DNA of 64,000 nt. It comes from Silene latifolia. Its lineage: Eukaryota > Streptophyta > Magnoliopsida > Caryophyllales > Caryophyllaceae. This document shows, in pieces, positions 9,729 through 23,209 of this stretch. The notes beneath the pieces are model-generated. The model had not been told where the DNA came from, did no database searches, and was given only the letters and a program-made list of their open reading frames with translations. The stretch covers positions 35,712,217 through 35,776,216 of the forward strand of contig NC_133534.1 in assembly GCF_048544455.1 (NCBI RefSeq), read 5' to 3'. Both the position numbers and the translations under genes were made by a program. Positions within the stretch are counted from its first letter, which is position 1; each line of letters opens with the position of its first letter.

Positions 9729-12700
9729 TTAAATGCGGCCCATCACCTCTAAGAGCACCTCCTTCTTGAGCGGTTTGGTCATATGGAAATCCATACCCGC
9801 CTCAGTGATCTTATTCCCCGCCTCTCCTGCTTCATCGGCTGTTAGTGCAATGATCGGAATGTGAATTCCGTACTTCTTTTCCTCTTGTCGGATTCTTGTA
9901 GTTGCTTCAAAACCATCCATAACAGGCATCTGCAAAGGGATCCCATTAGCACTACGTACTTGTTTACTACAACAATATTACCCAATGCCTCGAGGAATCA
10001 TATTGGCTGTTTCCGAATGCTCATAATGACCCATAATGAAATTTGCAACAAAAGACGACTATTCTATTTCGTCTTAATACAAAACCAAATAATAAGGCGT
10101 CTTTGGATCAATTGGACTATAAACAAATATATTTAGGCAATCAAATTAGGAAACAGTATAGACGTAATCAAAATTTTTTACTCTGCATTTCGGTTTTACC
10201 TGGCAATCCATGAGAACATAATCATAAGGAAACTTTGAAGGGCCCTCTCCACCTATGTTATTTAGAGCATTGCAGATCAGTTCCAAGGCTTCTTTACCAT
10301 TTTCACATACTTCAGCATGACCACCAAGGTGTGTAATTAGGCTAGTAGCAACCATTCTACCGATCAGATAATCATCTGCAATTAAGAAATTCTTTCCATC
10401 CAAAGGTTTCTTATTCAAGCCTGGTCCACCAGTACTTTGTGCATCACTGAAAAGCGGGCCAAGCGACGGGGTTTTGGGCCCTGCGTCGTACTTAGGAGTT
10501 GAAGATTTATTGTTGCTGGCACTAACATTGTCTTCTTCTATCTCCCCATGGTCGAGTCTTGTCGTTGTCAGCTCTCTATGGCAACTAAAGCTCTTAAAGC
10601 TCAAAAAACTATTCCATCGAGTACTATCACTTCGCCTAAAGTTCATACTGTGAGCTCTAAGAATTGACTTCTCACCTTCACTTTCTGATGATTGGTGGTA
10701 GGGGAAAACAGTAGTTGACCTCATTTTCCTTGTAGAAGCTTTGACCAGTTCACCCCCAAACTCCGGCAAAAGCTCTACCACTCTAAACAAGTGATTCCCA
10801 TGAAAGGGCTCCTGTATAATGCAATCTGTTGGAGAGAGACTCTCGTCTGCTAGTCCCGGGAAGTGGGCCCTCCGAGTTTCGGGCCTCTCCAACCAGACTA
10901 CCTTAATACATGAATCCAAATTATCCTTCCTGAGCTGGGCTACCGATCTGCACATTTCCTGAAAATTTCCAGCATTAGCATCAAGTATGAGCATTATGCA
11001 CCGGACTGTTCCCGGAAAGCTAGGCTTACAAACTGATGGGCCATCGTCGGCCCCATCAAACGAACTTAAAGGCAAGAGCTTGGGACCAGAACTCGGGGAC
11101 CACATAAAGCTTCCTGAAGATGAGCTGTAACATTGAGATGTATTAATCAGATTAATCCTGAGCTTCTTCTTTAGAGCATGAGGGATTCGGTTCACTTGTC
11201 TCAAGACTATCACCTTTATCCCTAGGCTCTCCATGTACCTTTGAACCATTCTTCTTCGCTCATCATGCTTCATCAAAAGAACCGCTATGGATCCTTCGAC
11301 TCTAGGGCTAGGATAGGTGTCTTGGTATTGTACCTTATCTAGTCTTGGACTATTTAATGATGGATTCTCTTGTACAATCAGGAAAATGTTGAATCTAAAA
11401 CATGTCCCTGCCTCACCATTCGCTTTGTCTACAATCTCTATATCACCACCCATCAACCGGACCTAAAATGATTTGATAAATCCAAGTTAGTATTCTTTCG
11501 GATATGAATAAATTGTCATGGCAAAGCTGAGGTCATATGCTCGAATGAATGGTTCCTCATTTGCAAATCCACCGATTCTTGTTACAACTTAAATTTAGTA
11601 TTTGTACAGTTCAAATTATAAACAACTTTATGATAAGAGCCTCAGATCCCGCTTATAGCGGGGTAAGGGCGTTGGGACGTACCTAGCCTTACCCTTGTGT
11701 CCACAAAGAGGAGAGGTTGTTCGCGGATGATACATGATGAAAAATACGAGTTCATTAAAAATTGAACTGAATAACTACTGGGAGAACTTGACAATATAAA
11801 GGAGTACAACTAGGTATCATAATTCGACTTCATGTAATAGTGAGTATTTAGCTCCATTAGAAATAGAACCAATACTTCAGCTCATGTTTATAGAATATAA
11901 TGCCAAATTGCCAACCATTTGGTCATATCAAATTATGTCAAAAGCATATAGGAGTAAAACTCTTCGTGAATGGTCAGATCCTAAACAATCTTCAATATTT
12001 ATCAGTAGGTTGAATAACTTAACTAACTTGGATAATGGGCATATCAGAGGAGCTAACATTCAGACAAAAACTACAAGGATATATTAGAGAAATGAATTAG
12101 ATCAGGGGCAAAAGTAGGTACCAAAGATTGAACAATGCCAAGTCCTAAGCCAGTGCCAACTTGTCCTGAAGAATTTTCTTTAACTTGGACAAAGTCCTCA
12201 AAGATAGATTTGCGTTTATCTTTCGGAATGCCAAGACCGGTATCCTCCACTTCAAACACAAATTCCATGCTATTGGAATCATGATTGATCATCTTCATAT
12301 CTTCTAGGTCGTTATATGCTTGCTTATTCCTGTAGAAAATGTGGGATAAGCGGTTCAAGAAGCTATTCTTATTTGAAGTGATGATTGAATTCTCCAAACT
12401 CGGCTTCTTCACCCATGCTCGGATAGAAATGTGACCACTTGGAGTATACTTAACGGCATTGCTCAACAAGTTGCTAAGGATCTGCTTTAGCTTGCCTCGG
12501 TCACCTATGACAGAGGAAAACTTCAAGATAGACCCATCACAAGGATCCAAAATCACTTCTATCCCCTTTTTCATGGCCACTGGATGGTGTAAATCTGCTA
12601 TGTCCTCGAGAAGTTGTTCCAGATTAAAGCCCCCCTCTTCAAGCTGCATTTTCCCTGCTTCAATCTTACTGAAATCTAAGATTGAATTCACCATTGCTGC

Positions 12701-15417
12701 ATCAACATTAAGTACAAATGTATTTCACATCAGACCATAAAAAATTTGAGAAGAACGTTAATATCCGAAACATTGAACTAGGATGCTAGGAAGCAGATTA
12801 GCGTTATATATGGACTTTTTTACATTGATCAATCAAAAGAGGAACAGCTTTTTCTCTTTTAGTTAGAAACTTAGGATCATAAATGCATCAGTTAAAAAAC
12901 ATTGTGACTTGACCATGAGAGACATTGCTTAAACTTTTGTCGTTTACACATATGTTAGCTAGCATAGTCAGTGAAATTAGAAAGTGGTACTCATGGTCTA
13001 GGTTCAAAACGCGTCAGTCATCAGCAAAATTGCCCTTTTGACTCCATCTCTATTAGCACTTTCTGGAAAGAAAGGGCAACGAAGATGAATAAAAAGGTAA
13101 AGCATTCTTCTTTGTTTCGGAAGTGTAACTACTATATACAACCATAAAAGTAAGAAAAATACCCAAGAGATCATCAGTGCATGTGTCTATCTTCTTGAAA
13201 TTTGAAGCTAATTCAGAAGTGGGAGATACTTCACTATAGCACAAATCAATCAAGCCCTTGATGCAAGCTAGATAGCCACGAACATCATGGTTAGCACTGG
13301 CAAATGCCAAGCTTTGTTTCAAGCTTTTCCTCTCAGCTTGAGATGTTTTATCCATTTGCCGCATATATGCAGAACATAAGTGGACCTCTCGCCAAGTCGC
13401 CCTTACTATCAGGGTCACAAAAACGAAGACAGATATTAAGACAGCTACCATCATCACTATGAGAAGTATCAATGCCACCTTGGTGTGTTTGTGAACATCA
13501 CCTACCAATCCCCAATTGCTTGGAAAAGCAAATACATAAACCTGAAAAAACCACAAATTGACATTGAGATTTTACAAGAGATTGGGACATAGAGACTGTT
13601 ATTTGTCAGAACTCAGATTGGTCAGATTCCTAGCAGTTGTTAATTGTTTGTCAAAACTCAAATGAGACGGATTCTGAACAGTTATTAATTATTAGGTATT
13701 TTATATATCGTTTAGTATTGTTATGTGACATTAATAGCCAAAATCAGATTAAAAAACCATATGTCTATGCTAACCGTGTGCAACACGTTACCCTCAGACA
13801 CTTCATTTTAAGACGAGAAATAAGATTTTTTTCATAAAATAGCCGAGTATGACACCAGTACAACTGTACAAGTAACCATGTCGGATACTTTTAAAGTTTG
13901 GGGAACATAGCTTGTGAGTTTCCCCCCCGTAGAAAAGAGAGTATAAGGAAAGGAACAGAATAGTAACATACCAATGCAACTCTAGCAACATCAATTTGAG
14001 AACAGTAGAATATGAACTCAGTTTGTTCAATTTTTAAGTTGGTAGCCACACTAAAACCATTTTTGGTTTTACATGAAATCTCTCCGACAATCTTGTCAGT
14101 ACTACCTTCAAGAACCAAAGCAGTATCACCTGTACTTCTAAATCGAGTCCCTTTGTTTCCTTGCAAGATAATCCTGCCAGGATCATTAATAGTTGCCATA
14201 TACAAGCTTCCTCCATTAAAATTAATATCATAAAAAAGATCGGTGATTCTTTTAACAGTATATCCAAGAGATACTACTCCTTTTCCGTCTAGTCCTGCCG
14301 TGTCTAAGAACAGGTCAGGTCCATCATCTCTGTTTGTCCAACTAAACCCTAAAGAAGCATAACCAATTGTGCTATTCAATGCACTTTGAAACCAAGTTTC
14401 ATTAACTATAGCAACGGGTTCCATGGTTTTGATTTCTCCAAATAATTTTCCAGAATTAGAGTCGACCGATTGAGTGTACCAAGTATAGCCACTGGTACTT
14501 GAATTCAGAGATAAAAATGTGGAGTTAGAGTATGCTGCATAAATTTTGTCATTGTTTTTATAATATGAAAAGAATAAGCCATCCAATCCAATATATGACG
14601 CTTGTGTTGCATGCGGTGTTATCAACAGCGCTTCGAGTAAAGAAGGAGCAACCTAAAAAGAAAAGCGAAAAAAAGTTGAAGCATTTACTTCTGTTGTAAC
14701 AAGAAATGCGTATGCATTGAATATCAACCAATCCATGCAAAGCTATAAACAAGCGAGCTTCAAAAAACAGGATTTTGACAAAGGAAAAGCACAAACCTCA
14801 TTTAGAATATCAGAAAACAAGAGTTGTTTACGAACTGTGCCCAATATACTTGCTAATTCTCTGGCTGAGGAGTTGACGGGAAGCACTAGTTTTGCTGCAT
14901 TATCGATGTTTGATGCAATTTGATTAGCCGTTTGCATCTCCATATCATGTTTGATTTTTTTCACTGTATGATACCAATATGGGACGACAATGCTTGGCAG
15001 CAGAAGCACAATAAGTGTCTGCATAAGAAAAATACAACAAAATGAGTAATTGTGCTTGTGAATCACATTTACCCTACTAACAAAGAATTCACATTCTGTC
15101 ACTGAAATAAGACTAGCAATCTCAATTTTCTGAAAAGAAGAAAACCTGCAGAATTTTACCAGTATTTATGATCATCAGAAAATATAATATTTATGGGTTG
15201 GGTTCAAAGTGACTTTTAAAGCAAAAGACACCCCTAAAATGTTTCTTAAACTCCGGTGTCGCGCGTAAATTTAAATATAATATCACTTTCTATTTCTTCG
15301 CTTTACAAAGGAGTTTTTAACAGATTCTGAACATACCAAAACTAAGAAACATGTGACAGGCTGAGGCCATGAAATATGATGCTTCATAAAAGCAGATGTC
15401 ATATGTAGTTTCCTCAT
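9729..15417 (-). CDS. CKI1: CKI1-like hybrid sensor histidine kinase, seven exons, with one apparent 1-nt frameshift
   Basis: CKI1 proteins feed the cytokinin phosphorelay independently of hormone and, in Arabidopsis, are needed in the female gametophyte. Exons are 15417-15337, 15018-14797, 14653-13972, 13541-13163, 12696-12122, 11462-10200 and 9929-9729; all introns are GT-AG. The start gives MRKLHMTS, then a membrane helix completed by exon 2 (FLVLTLIVLLLPSIVV). An extracellular domain follows (YIGLDGLFFSYY, GYTWYTQSVDS, KGVVSLGYTVK), then a second helix near residue 350-374. The kinase core shows the H-box ASANHDVRG (His about 413), ILDFSKIEAGKM, the N-box SNLLSNAVKYTPSGH, G1 VEDTGLGIP and G2 GTGLGLGI. 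The receiver domain shows IADDY, phospho-acceptor Asp in LMDCQMPVMDG (spanning the exon 6/7 join) and TKP. Expected length is about 1133 residues; Arabidopsis CKI1 is about 1120. An A4 run at 14639-14642 (T4 in the gene) near the start of exon 3 is one base too long: with three the frame reads VAPSLLEALLITPH, as in homologues. This is either an assembly error or a null allele. Confidence 0.9.
11641..11740 (+). mobile_element. Possible SINE fragment in CKI1 intron 5
   Basis: The stretch GCGGGGTAAGGGCGTTGGGA, then CCTTACCCTTGTGTCC and AGAGGTTGTT, resembles a widespread plant SINE body. I see no clear tail or target-site duplication, so it may be a fragment. Confidence 0.35.
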
Positions 15418-16852
15418 AGTTTTTTTTTTTTTTTTTTTTTTTGAAGTATGTGTATACACTGATTTTGAAAGAGTTACACAAAATGGTTGAAACAGGTATC
15501 AACTAAATACCAGGAGAATGTAATAATCAAGCACAAGTGTGAAAGAGTAATGAAACTGTTGGCCTGAATATATACATACCATGGAATATCAAGAAGATCT
15601 TTAAGATATCAAATTTCGGAATCGTGATAAAATCTTTTGTGCTTGTTTCTAAGTTCATCAAACTTACCTTATTAATCACCAAAACCCCCTAAATAGAACA
15701 GTCCTAAGCAGGTAACTCGTTATTAGTCGTCGACTCGTCGTTAACGACCGATATAAGACGGCATAACTATTTGTTTACCTACATCAGCTACATGTCATGA
15801 TGTCAACCAATATCAAAACTGCCCTTACGGATCCTTGCACGTAAATTAAAATTTACTACAATAGTTTATACACCAAATAATTTTCAGAATTTATTTGTTA
15901 ATCCACCAGAAAATTACATGTACTTCTAGATTTTCATTTCCGCACACAACCCCCAAAATCTAGGCTCATCCTTGCAAAGATTTAACCAAGCTAGCTATGG
16001 TTAACCTGCATATCGTAAGTGCATAACATTGGTATCAGCAGTACTAATACTTTTTCAAATGTTTTACTTCTTTGTTTATGTGAAATCTCACCATCACTTT
16101 TACCATTCTAATTCCGTCATTGTGTAGGGCATAAGACAATGTACACCGGCTATGCCTAAGAAATTTTAATATAATATGTGACTTACTGACTGGAATCGTC
16201 AACGAATTTCACAACATTATTGAACAAATATAATATTTTGGGTGTCTCAGTCAATTGTTTAGCTTTTTATTTTTATTTTTATTTTTGGTGTTGACTAAGA
16301 GTATCTCTTACCGAGGGCTGGGCAATCTCCTTCGGATTACTGAAGGCAATTTAATGGGTTGACCTCTCCCAAGTTTAGCTTTCTATTTTGAGAATGCCTT
16401 TGATGGGCAATTTAATCTTCTACACTCAATTTGGTCCACCTATCATCCAATAACTGGCTCTCTCCTTTCTCCTTGGTCTTTGTGTCAAAACCAAAGGTAA
16501 ACAAATGACCGAGGCGGAAGGAATACCTGGTTATTTTTGTGAAATCTCACCCCTACTTGTACAATTTTAATTCTCTCATTGTTTAGTCATAAGATGATGG
16601 TACACCAGCTATATCATGCCTAAGAAATATTTCTATATGTCGAGCTACTAACACGAATCATCAAGAGAAAGTTAACATATTGAGTAAACATACCATATTT
16701 ACCAAAACATTATTAATTATTAATTCATATTAATTCATTAAAACTAGGGAGATACGGTCTATCACTAATTACTCTATGTGACGAGACTTTAGACTCGAGA
16801 GCCACAAAAAAGCAACTAGTCTCCTGTAAAAGAGCCTGCGTAATACAACATA

Positions 16853-17167
16853 CTCCCTCCAATTCGCTATAATGTTCCCTATTTCCCAAAACGGATTATT
16901 CAAGTAATGTTCCCCTTTCCTTTTTTGGTAACTTTTTTCTCTTATTTTATTCATTTCTCTCTCCTATAATCAAACCCCACACAACTTTTTTATTCCTATT
17001 TTATTACTTTTCTTAATGTTTTGGCCCCACAACTCATTATTTAACTCCTATTAATTCATCTCTCTCTCCTAACATCAACCCCACCAATGTCCTTTATTCA
17101 TTTTTAATAATATTTCTTAAGTATCGTGCCAAAAGTAAATGGGAACAATATAACGAATTGGAGGGAG
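16853..17167. mobile_element. Stowaway MITE in copy A
   Basis: It is flanked by TA (16851-16852 and 17168-17169), with terminal inverted repeats starting CTCCCTCCAATTCG, about 27 bp with two mismatches. Copy B keeps the empty site ACATACC near 21530, which proves insertion after the duplication. Confidence 0.92.
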
Positions 17168-17477
17168 TACCATTTTAATCAAATTCTCCATCATATACCC
17201 AATAATCAACAAATTTGGATTTTGATTGTATCAAATAAGGGCCAAGATCAGTGAATACATTGGGACAAGGAAGTCCAACTCGTAACAGATATATCTTCAT
17301 CTTAACTACTAGATCAAGACATCTTCGATAAATCGATAAATTCAAAAAGTAACTACCCACAAAAAAAAAATGAATTATATTGAAATGTAAAAGGTGAAGA
17401 AATAATAGGTATACCTAAAATTGAAGGAACATAAGAGAACAGGGGTAACAGATAACCCATAACATCAGAAATGGGGT

Positions 17478-17822
17478 TTATGCTCCAGAATTTAAGGTAC
17501 CATGAAACATTAATGTGAGTAAATTGGTTGATATTCCCTCCGATTCTCTGGATTTGTCCCATTTGTTTGAGCACAAAATCTCTCCCTCACAAATTTTGAA
17601 AAATGGTATCAGTTGGCCCTTGATGAACTGATGCTCTGTTGCTGTGTGCAAAGGAGGCACTGACCAATGTTCGCGTCTTTCTGCTAAAGTTTTATTTTGG
17701 GTAAGCGTGGACATTTTAATCTCGTGGGAAACGAGTTTTCTTGGTGCCAAATTGGCAAAACAACGATTCATTTGTGACAAATTGGTAAGGAAAAAAAATG
17801 TAGGAATGGTGACAAATGACAA
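17478..17822 (-). other. Unassigned ORF of 114 codons in copy A
   Basis: The frame holds EHWSVPPLHTATEHQFIKGQ and ends FHGTLNSGA. Its counterpart in copy B (21834-22139) stays open although the copies differ there by a 9-base and a 6-base indel, both multiples of three. It has no motif I recognise, no signal peptide or clear membrane span. It could be an exon of an unknown gene, or chance in a young duplication. Confidence 0.3.
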
Positions 17823-19352
17823 ATTAATTACATCATTGCTTTTTCATGTACAACTTTTAGTCTTTCATGTACTTTGTATCATTATTTTTCCTTATCTTGC
17901 CCTTCTTCTAAAAAAAATACCAAATTCTCTCTACTTCTCTTCCTCCCAAAACTCATCAAATTTGATTCAAATGATTCAATTATGAATACTATCTTTCATG
18001 TTAATCAAGTAATAATGACCCTAATTTAATTAACTATGGATTATAAAACGAGATCTGATTAATGTGCAGTTAGAAGAATGCATAGTTCACCACATACGGA
18101 GTAGTACTCACGCAACTCGTCCGAAAAGGTAGTCAGGAAGCATTAACAATATTAAATTAAGGGATTTAATTAATTAGGGTTAATGAAATTAGGCTTTGTA
18201 AAATTGTGTTAACAAAATTAGGAACACTGGAAGCGCGGTTGCGGTGGAAGAGGGGTCGGGTGAGCACGTTGGAGGGCGACATGGTTGCTGTCGTTCAGGA
18301 GGCTGTAGTGACGGTGTGGTGTGGTGTGGTGTGGTGCGGATGTCTTGACTCCGACCAGTTTTAGGGAGGTGACAGGAAAGGACTCAGGGACGGTAGGGAG
18401 ACGATGGTTGCGCCAGGTTCATGGGGTCGGGGTGGTGCGACAGTATTGAGGGGGGGCGGTATGGCTGTGGTGGACGACGTTGGTTGGTAGTGGTGGTTGG
18501 TTGGGTGGTTTTGGAATGAGTAATTTGAGGTCATAAAAATGTTAAGGGTATAATGGTCATTCATGTCCATAATTGAGTAAATCAAGTCGATGAATGGGCA
18601 TAACCCATTAACTATACTTGATGAAATTATCCTTACTTAACTAGTAAACTCAAAAAAATCACGTGAGACTCTTCATTAGCAATTATAAACCGAAATTTAA
18701 AATGAACAAACATGATTCGAGTTCGATCTTTCTTAAACCTAATACTTCTCTAATTTTAATAATTTAGCTAAAAAAATTATCCGACATTCATTTTCAAGCC
18801 AGGTCGGGATTAATTTTGGTCCTCAATTTTAGCCTAAACTCGACCCAATTACATGAGTCAGGCCAACGGTCATCGAATCGCAACCTTTTTTTAGGCTGTT
18901 GGGACACCCAAGACCTGAAAAATGTCGAGTTGGGTCGGGTTTGTCTTGCAAGAATGCAGGCTTCATTTAGTCACCTTTTCCTATTTGTTAGGTTTTCAAT
19001 TAGATGTTATGAGTTGGGTCATTTCGCTAAGGATATTTTGGTCAAACTTAGTTATAGGAATAACAAACTAAATAACATAATAGTTTTTTTGGCCATTTGT
19101 CACATTCAATCCGCTTTTTTTACCAATTTATTACAAGTTATAGTTTTTTTTTACCAATTTGGCAAACATCTTCCACTTTTTTACCAACTTAGTTATTTAG
19201 CCCAAATATCTACCAGCACAAACCACAATTTATCCATCATAGAAGAGATGGAAACAAAATTCACAAATTGTTTAATAGGACGGTCATAAAACCAATCCAT
19301 TAACCAAAAAGCCCAATGTATAAGGAAATTATCAAAAATTAAGAAAAACTAT

Positions 19353-20104
19353 GATGTAACTTGATGTAAGGGATTTGTCGTCACTTCCCAATCAAAAACA
19401 ATTTATAAATTACCCAATAAAAGTAGTATTTATTCGGGTGTCGAACACAAAGATGGCGGGGGTGTATACTTAGTCCGTTTAAGTCCCAATTTAGTCAAAT
19501 AAAAAAATAAGATGTTGATTTATCTAAAACTAAGATGCAAACAAGTTAAATTAAACTAAATGGGATTGTGTTCAATTGATGGAAGAACTAGAGTCTTCGG
19601 GTTCACTTGGGTAGGAGGGTATAAAACAAGATCAAAACAAGACATGGGTGATGACAATGGTCAAGGAATTAAGACTAATTTCCTAATCACCTCGAGTCCA
19701 TTAACAAGTTATCACTTAATTAATATGAACTCAATACTAACATGACATATAGACCTTCCAATAGCATAAGCATCAAGACAAGCCAAACATGTCAAAGAAA
19801 GAGTCAAACTTTCGTTCAAACTATTCTACGAACACTTAATATGCATGAGAACAAGACCGATCGATCTCTAATCATAGCATAAAGACCATCCAACAGCTTA
19901 AGCACCAAGACAAGTTAAACATGCCAATGAAAGATTCAACTTTCGTTCAAACATTTCATCGAGCACTTCATATGCATGAAAGTAAATACCAAGTAATCAC
20001 CCAATTCCAAATGTTAATAACCCATTTTTACACCCATTAATGACCCAAGATCCCTCTAAACTCGAGATGAGACTACTCACTCATGTTCATGGATGAGAAA
20101 TCAC
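19353..20104. mobile_element. Probable LTR-element fragment between duplication copies
   Basis: GTCGAACACAAAGATGGCGG at 19441-19460 is very close to the complement of a stretch near 46030-46053 inside the solo-LTR-like insertion of the third LARD. Two sub-blocks of about 110 bp (19745-19855 and 19860-19975) also resemble each other. I read it as a broken piece of the same LTR family, with edges unclear. Confidence 0.4.
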
Positions 20105-21833
20105 CATAGTTTTTTTTTTTTGAAGTATGTGTATACACTGATTTTGAAAGAGTTACACAAAATGGTTGAAACAGGTATCAACTAAATACCAGGAGAATGT
20201 AATAATCAAGCACAAGTGTGAAAGAGTAATGAAACTGTTGGCCTGAATATATACATACCATGGAATATCAAGAAGATCTTTAAGATATCAAATTTCGGAA
20301 TCGTGATAAAATCTTTTGTGCTTGTTTCTAAGTTCATCAAACTTACCTTATTAATCACCAAAACCCCCTAAATAGAACAGTCCTAAGCAGGTAACTCGTT
20401 ATTAGTCGTCGACTCGTCGTTAACGACCGATATAAGACGGCATAACTATTTGTTTACCTACATCAGCTACATGTCATGATGTCAACCAATATCAAAACTG
20501 CCCTTACGGATCCTTGCACGTAAATTAAAATTTACTCTAATAGTTTATACACCAAATAATTTTCAATTTTATTTGTTAATCCACCAGAAAATTACATGTA
20601 CTTCTAGATTTTCATTTCCGCACACAACCCCCAAAATCTAGGCTCATCCTTGCAAAGATTTAACCAAGCTAGCTATGGTTAACCTGCATATCGTAAGTGC
20701 ATAACATTGGTATCAGCAGTACTAATACTTTTTCAAATGTTTTACTTCTTTGTTTATGTGAAATCTCACCATCACTTTTACCATTCTAATTCCGTCATTG
20801 TGTAGGGCATAAGACAATGTACACCGGCTATGCCTAAGAAATTTTAATATAATATGTGACTTACTGACTGGAATCGTCAACGAATTTCATAACATTATTG
20901 AACAAATATAATATTTTGGGTATCTCAGTCAATTGTTTAGCTTTTTATTTTTTATTTTTTTTGGTGTTGACTAAGAGTATCTCTTACCGAGGGCTGGGCA
21001 ATCTCCTTCGGGTACTGAAGGCAATTTAATGGGTTGACCTCTCCCAAGTTTAGCTTTCTATTTTGAGAATGCCTTTGATGGGCAATTTAATCTTTTACAC
21101 TCAATTTGGTCCACCTATCATCCAATAATTGGCTCCCTCCTTTTTCCTTGGTCTTTGTGTCAAAACCAAAGGTAAACAAATGACCGGGGCGGAAGGAATA
21201 CCTGGTTATTTTTGTGAAATCTCACCCCTACTTGTACAATTTTAATTCTCTCATTGTTTAGTCATAAGATGATGGTACACCAGCTATATCATGCCTAAGA
21301 AATATTTCTATATGTCGAGCTACTAACACGAATCATCAAGAGAAAGTTAACATATTGAGTAAACATACCATATTTACCAAAACATTATTAATTCATATTA
21401 ATAATTCATTAAAACTAGGGAGAGACGGTCTATCACTAATTACTCTATGTGACGAGACTTTAGACTCGAGAGCCACAAAAAAGCAACTAGTCTCCTGTAA
21501 AAGAGCCTGCGTAATACAACATACCATTTTAATCAAATTCTCCATCATATACCCAATAATCAACAAATTTGGATTTTGATTTTATCAAATAAGGGCCAAG
21601 ATCAGTGAATACATTGGGACAAGGAAGTCCAACTCGTAACAGATATATCTTCATCTTAACTACTAGATCAAGACATCTTCGATAAACGGATTAATTCAAA
21701 AAGTAACTACACACAAAAAAAAAAATGAATTATATTGAAGATGTAAAAAGTGAAGAAATAATAGGTATACCTAAAATTGAAGGAACATAAGAGAAGAGAG
21801 GTAAAAGATAACCCATAACATCAGAAATGGAGT

Positions 21834-22139
21834 TTATGCTCCAGAATTTAAGGTACCATGAAACATTAATGTGAGTAAATTGGTTGATATTCCCTCCGAT
21901 TCTCTGGATTTGTCCCATTTGTTTGAGATCTCTCCCTCACAAATTTTGAAAAATGGTATCAGTTGCCCCTTGATGAACTGATGCTCTGTTGCTGTGTGCA
22001 AAGGGGGCACTGACCAATGTTCGCGTCTTTCTGCTAAAGTTTTATTTTGGGTAATCGTGGACATTTTAATCTCGTGGGAAAAGAGTGCTTTATTTTTTCC
22101 TGGTGCCAAATTGGTAAAACAACGATTCATTTGTAACAA
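21834..22139 (-). other. Unassigned ORF, copy B counterpart of 17478-17822
   Basis: 101 codons, sharing EHWSVPPLHTATEHQFIKGQ and the FHGTLNSGA end with the copy A frame. The Mutator-type MITE begins right at its upstream edge. Confidence 0.3.
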
Positions 22140-22140
22140 A

Positions 22141-22323
22141 CAAAAAATCTCATTATAAACGGCATATATCCGTCTATGACGAAAGACGGGTCAAATATAA
22201 TACCACATTCCTAATGAGACAAGCAACAAGTAGGGTGGTGGGGCCAAAAATATCACCACTTTTAAGTTATTTAACCCGTCTTTAGCTATAGACGGATATA
22301 TATCTGTCTATAGCAAGACTAGC
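22141..22323. mobile_element. Mutator-type MITE in copy B
   Basis: Inverted ends are built on ATCCGTCTATGACGAAAGACG on the left and ATAGACGGATATATATCTGT on the right. It is flanked by imperfect 10-bp repeats TTGTAACAAA (22131-22140) and ATGTGACAAA (22324-22333). Copy A has the single uninterrupted site. A relative sits in the alanyl-tRNA synthetase intron at 60974-61161. Confidence 0.8.
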
Positions 22324-22833
22324 TATGTGACAAATTGGTAAAGAAAAAAAATGTAGGAGTGGTGACAAATTAACTATACTTGATGAAACTACCCTTACTC
22401 AACTAGTAAACTAAAAAAATCAGGTGAGACTCTTCATTAGCAATTATGAACCGAAATTTAAAATGAACATTCGAGTTCGATCTTTTTTAAACCTAATACT
22501 TCTCTAATTTTAATAATTCAGCCAAAAAAACTATCCAACATTCATTTTCAAGCCAGGTCGGGCTTAATTTTGGTCCTCAATTTTAGCCTAAACTCGACCC
22601 AATTACATGAGTCGGGCCAATGGTCATCGGATCACAACCTTTTTTTAGGCTGTTGGGACACCCAAGGCCTGAAAAATATCGAGTTGGGTCGGGTTTGTCT
22701 TGTAGGAATACAGGCTTCATTTAGTCACCTTTTCCTATTTGTTAGGTTTTCAATTAGATTTTGTGAGTTGAGTCATTTCGCTAAGGACATTTTGGCCAAA
22801 CTTAGTTATAGTAATAAAAAACTAAATAACATA

Positions 22834-23040
22834 CTCCCTCCTATTCATTCATTTTGTCCCCCTTCTATTTTGCACAAGAATTAAGAAAATGATTTTGGAC
22901 CACATAAAACACTCTATTCCACTCTACCCCACATATAATTAAATTTGGACCACACAAAAGTTACCAAAAAAGGAAAGAGGGACAAAAATCCGACTAGTTT
23001 CGATAAGGAAAGAGGGACAAAATGAATGAATAGGAGGGAG
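22834..23040. mobile_element. Stowaway MITE in copy B
   Basis: TA flanks (22832-22833, 23041-23042) and perfect 27-bp terminal inverted repeats beginning CTCCCTCCTATTCATTC. Copy A has the empty site near 19080. Confidence 0.93.
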
Positions 23041-23209
23041 TAATAGTTTTTTTGGCCATTTATCACATTCAATCCGCTTTTTTTACCAATTTATTACAAG
23101 TTGTAGTTTTTCTTACCAATTTGGCAAACATCTTACACTTTTTTTACCAACTTAGTTGTTTAGCCCAATGGTCTACCAGCACAAACCACAATTTATCCGT
23201 CATAGAAGA

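Larger units (their letters stand above)
15413..19352. repeat. Segmental duplication, copy A (CKI1 upstream region)
   Basis: This block is repeated nearly base for base from 20105 onward as copy B. It starts at CATAGTTTTT, which includes the complement of the CKI1 start codon, followed by a long T run. It ends AAAAACTATGA. The 15443-16850 part matches 20121-21530 with only scattered differences. It contains the CKI1 promoter region, a Stowaway MITE (16853-17167) that copy B lacks, and a segment of about 780 bp (17823-18606) absent from B. No conserved gene family is recognised. Confidence 0.9.
20105..23209. repeat. Segmental duplication, copy B, left part
   Basis: This matches copy A from CATAGTTTTT through the unassigned ORF region and onward. 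It carries the CKI1 upstream sequence without the gene. A Mutator-type MITE (22141-22323), a Stowaway (22834-23040) and an LTR element (23210-30441) are present here and absent from A. The remaining right part is 30447-30552. Confidence 0.9.

Noticed and set aside
17823-18606. 780-bp segment present only in copy A as a separate transposon
   Set aside because: No terminal repeats or clear duplication. Copy B reads through a short ATTAA overlap, so a deletion in B is simpler.
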